From: Oxalobacteraceae bacterium
GTDB taxonomy: Bacteria; Pseudomonadota; Gammaproteobacteria; Burkholderiales; Burkholderiaceae_D
Direction of reading: 5' to 3'
Assembly (NCBI GenBank): GCA_021768485.1
Contig: JAIZVZ010000036.1
Span: forward strand, 1-35,616
DNA length: 35,616 nucleotides
Shown here: piece by piece, positions 31,005-35,616 of the stretch
How positions within the stretch are numbered: the first letter of the stretch is position 1
How the letters are laid out: each line of letters starts with the position of its first letter
The notes under the pieces: model-generated
Databases searched by the model: none
Seen by the model: the letters and a program-made list of their open reading frames with translations, nothing else
Told to the model about the DNA's origin: nothing
Program-made: the position numbers and the translations under genes

Positions 31005-33878
31005 ATGCACAATTTAGAAAATCCCGCCATCGCCCTGGCCGTACCACAAGACATTTCGAATGAAGTCTTGCTCGAGAAGTACGCGAAAGGCAATGAGAGT
31101 TCGGCGGCGGAGATCTTGCAGCGCGTAGCCGGCGCCTTGGCCGAAATGGAAGGGCCGAAACAGCGCAAGCTGTTGGAAGAGAAGTTTTTATGGGCCATGC
31201 AGCACGGTTTCATCCCGGCCGGGCGCGTGGCCAGCGCCGCCGGCACCGGTTTGCAGACCACGCTGATCAATTGCTTTGTACAACCGGTCGGCGATTCTAT
31301 TACTGAAAGCATCAATGGCAAGCCGGGCATCTATACGGCGCTGGCGCAGGCGGCCGAGACCATGCGGCGCGGCGGCGGCGTCGGCTATAATTTTTCCGCG
31401 ATCCGGCCGAAGGGCGCGCAAGTCAAGGGCACCGGCAGCAGCGCCTCTGGCCCGATCTCGTACATGAAGGTGTTCGACCGCTCGTGTGAAACGGTGGAAT
31501 CGGCCGGCGCCCGGCGCGGCGCGCAGATGGCGGTCCTCAATATCACGCATCCGGACGTGGTCGACTTCATCACGGTCAAGCAGGAGCGCGGCCAGCTCAA
31601 CAACTTCAATATCTCGGTCGGCGTCACCGATGCCTTCATGCGCGCGGTCGAGACCGATCAGTTGTTCGAACTGGCGCACCGCGCCGAACCGAACGCCGAA
31701 ATCAAGGCCGCCGGCGCCTATCTGCGCGACGATGGCCAGTGGGTCTATCGCAAGGTGCCGGCGCGCGAAGTGTGGGACCTGATCATGACCAGCACTTATG
31801 CCGCGGCCGAGCCGGGCGTGCTGTACATGGACCGCATCAACGAAGAAAACAATCTCGCCTATTGCGAAACCATCGAAGCGACCAATCCCTGCGGCGAACA
31901 GCCGCTGCCCGACTACGGTTGCTGCTGCCTGGGCAGCCTGAACCTGACCGCGTACGTGAAGGCGCCGTTCACGCCCGACGCCAGCTTCGACTTCGATCTG
32001 ATGGCGCAAGTGACCAAGGTCGCCGTGCGCATGCTCGACAATGTGCTGACCACCAGCAAATGGCCGCTCGAGGAGCAGGAAAAGGAAGCGGCCGCCAAAC
32101 GCCGCCTCGGCCTCGGCTTTACCGGCCTCGGCGACGCCCTGATCATGCTCGGCGTGCGCTACGATTCCGAGCAGGGCCGCGAACTGGCGGTCGAGATCGC
32201 GCGCGGCATGCGCGACGCGGCTTACGCCGGCTCGGTCTCGCTGGCCAAGGAACGCGGCGCCTTTCCGCTGTTCGACAGCAAAATGTACCTCGAGGGCGGT
32301 TTTGCCTCGCGCCTGCCCGACGAGCTCAAGGAGCAGATCCGCAAGCACGGCATCCGCAATTCGCACCTGACCTCGATCGCGCCGACCGGCACCATTTCGC
32401 TGGCCTTTGCCGACAATGCCTCGAACGGCATCGAACCGGCTTTTTCGTGGTTTTACAACCGCGTCAAGCGCATGCCCGACGGCAGCAAGAAGGATTACAC
32501 GGTCGAAGACCATGCCTATCGCATGTATCGCGTGCTCGGCCACGACACCAGCAAATTGCCGGAGGCGTTTGTCTCGGCGCTCGATATTTCGGCCAATGAC
32601 CACATGCTGATGGTGGCTGTGGTCGCGCCCTATGTCGATGCGGCGATCTCCAAGACCGTCAACGTGCCCGAAGATTATCCATACGCCGACTTCAAGAATC
32701 TCTATATGCAGGCCTGGCACAAGGGCTTGAAAGGCATCACCACCTACCGCCCCAACAGCGTGCTGGGCGCGGTGCTGTCGGTGCCGACTGCGGCGCCTGC
32801 CACTGCAGTCAACGCGCCGGCGGCCAGGGCGCAGCCGATGACTTCGCTGTCGGAGACCGACAAGCGTCTGGTGCTGACCGAGGTGACGATGTCGCCGCCG
32901 TTGGCGTCCCTGCGCTGGCCGTCGCGTCCGGGCTTGCCGGCCGGCGCCTCGGGCTGGGTCAGCGAAACCATCGCCACCCCGCAAGGCGAATTTGCGGTTG
33001 CGGTCTCGGACAAGGACGGCGTGCCGTTCGAAGTCTGGGTGCTGGGCGGCCAGGCGCCGCGCGGCCTCGATGCGATCGCCAAGACGCTCTCGACCGACAT
33101 GCGGGCCGACGACCGTGGCTGGCTGCGCAAGAAATTCGACATGCTGGCGCGCTCGGTCGGCGACGCTTTTGAAATGCCGATGCCGCCCAGCGGCGAGCGC
33201 ATATTGGTGCCGAGCGCAACGGCGGCGCTGGCCAAACTGATCGAATGGCGCTACAAGCAGCTGCATGCGCTCGACAGCGTGCCGAACGAAGCGACCCCGG
33301 TCCTCAACGCGCTGTTCGCCTCGCACGAACCGAAGACCGGCACCGACGGCACACTGGCCTGGGTGGCCGATGTCTGGAATCCATCGACCGGCGACGATTT
33401 CGTCCTCATGCTCAAGGAGCTCGAAATGCCGGACGGTACCCGGCGTCCGTACAGCATGTGGCTGACCGGCGGCCATCCGCGGGCGCTCGACGGCCTGTGC
33501 AAACTGCTGAGCCTGGACATGCGCGTCATCGATCCGGCCTGGATCGGCATGAAACTGCGCAAACTGCTCACCTATGCGGAACCGCGCGGCGACTTCCTGG
33601 CGCGCGTGCCGGGCAGCGAAAAGCAGGCCAGCTATCCGTCGACGGTGGCCTATATCGCGCAACTGGTCATTCACCGCTATACCATGCTGGGCATCCTGAC
33701 GTCCGAAGGCTTGCCGGTCAATGCCATGGGCGTGGTGATGGCCGAGCCGAGCCATGCGGCGCCGAATGTGGTCACGCGCTCGGGCAAGGCCTGTGGCGAA
33801 TGCGGCAACCATGCCGTCATCAAAAAAGACGGCTGCGAATTTTGCACCGCCTGCGGCGCCATCGGCAGCTGCGGCTGA
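31005..33878 (+). CDS. nrdJ: Adenosylcobalamin-dependent (class II) ribonucleotide reductase
   Basis: This 957-residue enzyme reduces ribonucleotides to deoxyribonucleotides using B12 in place of an oxygen-dependent radical cofactor. The active-site residues are visible: C90 (INCFV) and the Cys in YGCCCLGSLNLT (about 306-308) as the redox pair, and NPCGEQPLP with N294, C296 (thiyl radical) and E298. TSIAPTGTIS and TTYRPNSVLG are family motifs. Past about residue 645 the protein carries two tandem, similar domains (about 648-760 and 775-895), then a Cys-rich tail (CGECG, CEFCTACG) that likely binds zinc and relays electrons. AAGGA eight bases before ATG 31005 supports the start. It is monocistronic with its own terminator. 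Confidence 0.95.
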   Translation: MHNLENPAIALAVPQDISNEVLLEKYAKGNESSAAEILQRVAGALAEMEGPKQRKLLEEKFLWAMQHGFIPAGRVASAAGTGLQTTLINCFVQPVGDSITESINGKPGIYTALAQAAETMRRGGGVGYNFSAIRPKGAQVKGTGSSASGPISYMKVFDRSCETVESAGARRGAQMAVLNITHPDVVDFITVKQERGQLNNFNISVGVTDAFMRAVETDQLFELAHRAEPNAEIKAAGAYLRDDGQWVYRKVPAREVWDLIMTSTYAAAEPGVLYMDRINEENNLAYCETIEATNPCGEQPLPDYGCCCLGSLNLTAYVKAPFTPDASFDFDLMAQVTKVAVRMLDNVLTTSKWPLEEQEKEAAAKRRLGLGFTGLGDALIMLGVRYDSEQGRELAVEIARGMRDAAYAGSVSLAKERGAFPLFDSKMYLEGGFASRLPDELKEQIRKHGIRNSHLTSIAPTGTISLAFADNASNGIEPAFSWFYNRVKRMPDGSKKDYTVEDHAYRMYRVLGHDTSKLPEAFVSALDISANDHMLMVAVVAPYVDAAISKTVNVPEDYPYADFKNLYMQAWHKGLKGITTYRPNSVLGAVLSVPTAAPATAVNAPAARAQPMTSLSETDKRLVLTEVTMSPPLASLRWPSRPGLPAGASGWVSETIATPQGEFAVAVSDKDGVPFEVWVLGGQAPRGLDAIAKTLSTDMRADDRGWLRKKFDMLARSVGDAFEMPMPPSGERILVPSATAALAKLIEWRYKQLHALDSVPNEATPVLNALFASHEPKTGTDGTLAWVADVWNPSTGDDFVLMLKELEMPDGTRRPYSMWLTGGHPRALDGLCKLLSLDMRVIDPAWIGMKLRKLLTYAEPRGDFLARVPGSEKQASYPSTVAYIAQLVIHRYTMLGILTSEGLPVNAMGVVMAEPSHAAPNVVTRSGKACGECGNHAVIKKDGCEFCTACGAIGSCG

Positions 33879-33944
33879 GCCCGGTGGGGCCGCAGCGTTC
33901 GGGACCGTCCTGAACGTTCTGGCCGATCCCGGGATGCGCGACAA

Positions 33945-33974
33945 ATGGTCTGCCTGCGGGCAGGCCATTTTTTT
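33945..33974 (+). terminator. Rho-independent terminator after nrdJ
   Basis: ATGGTCTGCC (33945-33954) pairs with GGCAGGCCAT (33959-33968), including one G-T pair, around a four-base loop and is followed by T residues to 33974. Confidence 0.92.
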
Positions 33975-34020
33975 GCGTCAAGCGCTTGTAATCTGGGCCA
34001 TATTCTTTCAAATGGCATGA

Positions 34021-35364
<1,344 letters not shown>

Positions 35365-35376
35365 AAAAAAATTTGG

Positions 35377-35413
35377 CAGGGGAGTTCCACTTTGTAAAAA
35401 CCCCTGCTATAAT
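35377..35413 (+). promoter_or_regulatory. tRNA-Ser promoter with overlapping inverted repeat
   Basis: A consensus -10 TATAAT lies at 35408-35413, with a weak -35 (TTCCAC, 35385-35390) 17 bp upstream. GCAGGGG (35377-35383) and CCCCTGC (35401-35407) form a seven-base-pair inverted repeat across the spacer. In the serS transcript this would fold into a hairpin right behind the coding region. It has no T-run, so it is not a clear terminator. Confidence 0.6.
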
Positions 35414-35448
35414 CTCATCTTTCGGTGCTTGACGGCACTGAAGAGTTA

Positions 35449-35539
35449 GGAAAGGTGGCAGAGTGGTCGAATGCGCTGGACTCGAAATCCAGTGTACATC
35501 TTTGGTGTACCGTGAGTTCGAATCTCACCCTTTCCGCCA
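35449..35539 (+). tRNA. tRNA-Ser (anticodon CGA)
   Basis: A complete class II tRNA. The acceptor stem GGAAAGG (35449-35455) pairs with CCTTTCC (35529-35535), the anticodon loop CTCGAAA carries CGA at 35483-35485 (codon UCG), and a long variable arm (about 35491-35511) is typical of tRNA-Ser. The T-arm is GAGTTCGAATCTC, the discriminator is G and CCA is encoded at 35537-35539. Confidence 0.97.
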
Positions 35540-35568
35540 TAAATTCAAGTAGCACGCATCAGAAAAAA

Positions 35569-35593
35569 AGCCGCCTTCGGGTGGCTTTTTTTT
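35569..35593 (+). terminator. Rho-independent terminator after tRNA-Ser
   Basis: AGCCGCC (35569-35575) pairs with GGTGGCT (35580-35586), including one G-T pair, around a TTCG tetraloop and is followed by eight T residues. An A-run precedes the stem, so it could also act on the opposite strand. Confidence 0.93.
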
Positions 35594-35616
35594 CGTCCGT
35601 CGGGTAGAAATCTGTA

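Noticed and set aside
30656-31063. 135-codon frame in the nrdJ leader
   Set aside because: It overlaps the nrdJ start in another frame, runs through the T-rich repeat, and has no recognisable domain or ribosome-binding site.

Overview
The window is a chromosomal segment of a GC-rich Gram-negative bacterium, most likely a betaproteobacterium of the Burkholderiales, possibly an Oxalobacteraceae relative. This rests on a complete System I cytochrome c maturation set, FadL, CcoG, a Crp/Fnr regulator with FNR-type boxes, and serS followed directly by tRNA-Ser(CGA). The lineage is inferred from protein character and was not checked by alignment.

Layout. Positions 1-740 look accessory: the first codons of a YefM/Phd-type antitoxin on the minus strand with a well-formed promoter-operator, a 19-bp tandem repeat in its leader, and a divergent tRNA-Gln(CUG)-like sequence. 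From 740 to 4399 a large beta-propeller sensor kinase and its NarL-type response regulator run leftward. Rightward from 4536 are an exported epoxide-hydrolase-like protein and a short-chain dehydrogenase, then an integrase N-terminal remnant between short repeats, a cupin and a TrhA (hemolysin III) membrane protein. From 8025 to 9454 lies a two-gene operon of exported proteins, one of the DUF2145 type with no normal start codon in front of its signal peptide. FadL, a PAP2/class A acid phosphatase and a PepSY-flavodoxin-oxidoreductase fusion follow. An OmpR/EnvZ-type pair, whose sensor has a His/Gly-rich periplasmic loop, and a DHA2 efflux pump occupy 15240-18958.

The region from 19044 to 33878 centres on respiration and low oxygen: a UbiE-like methyltransferase with a 17-bp inverted repeat in its leader, ccoG, a DNR-type Crp/Fnr regulator whose promoter carries two FNR/DNR boxes, ccmABCDEFGHI, and a class II (B12-dependent, oxygen-independent) ribonucleotide reductase. 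The window closes with serS and tRNA-Ser(CGA).

How the genes work together. CcmA-I attach haem to c-type cytochromes, CcoG supports cbb3 oxidase assembly, the DNR-like protein probably switches such genes when oxygen falls or NO appears, and NrdJ makes deoxyribonucleotides without oxygen. A second theme is short tandem repeats (9-19 bp) at gene starts, gene ends, signal peptides and linkers, at more than ten places. No complete undescribed multi-gene system is evident. The most unusual elements are the autoregulatory dnr promoter, the antitoxin promoter with its repeat leader, the odd tRNA-Gln, the missing DUF2145 start codon and the His-rich sensor.
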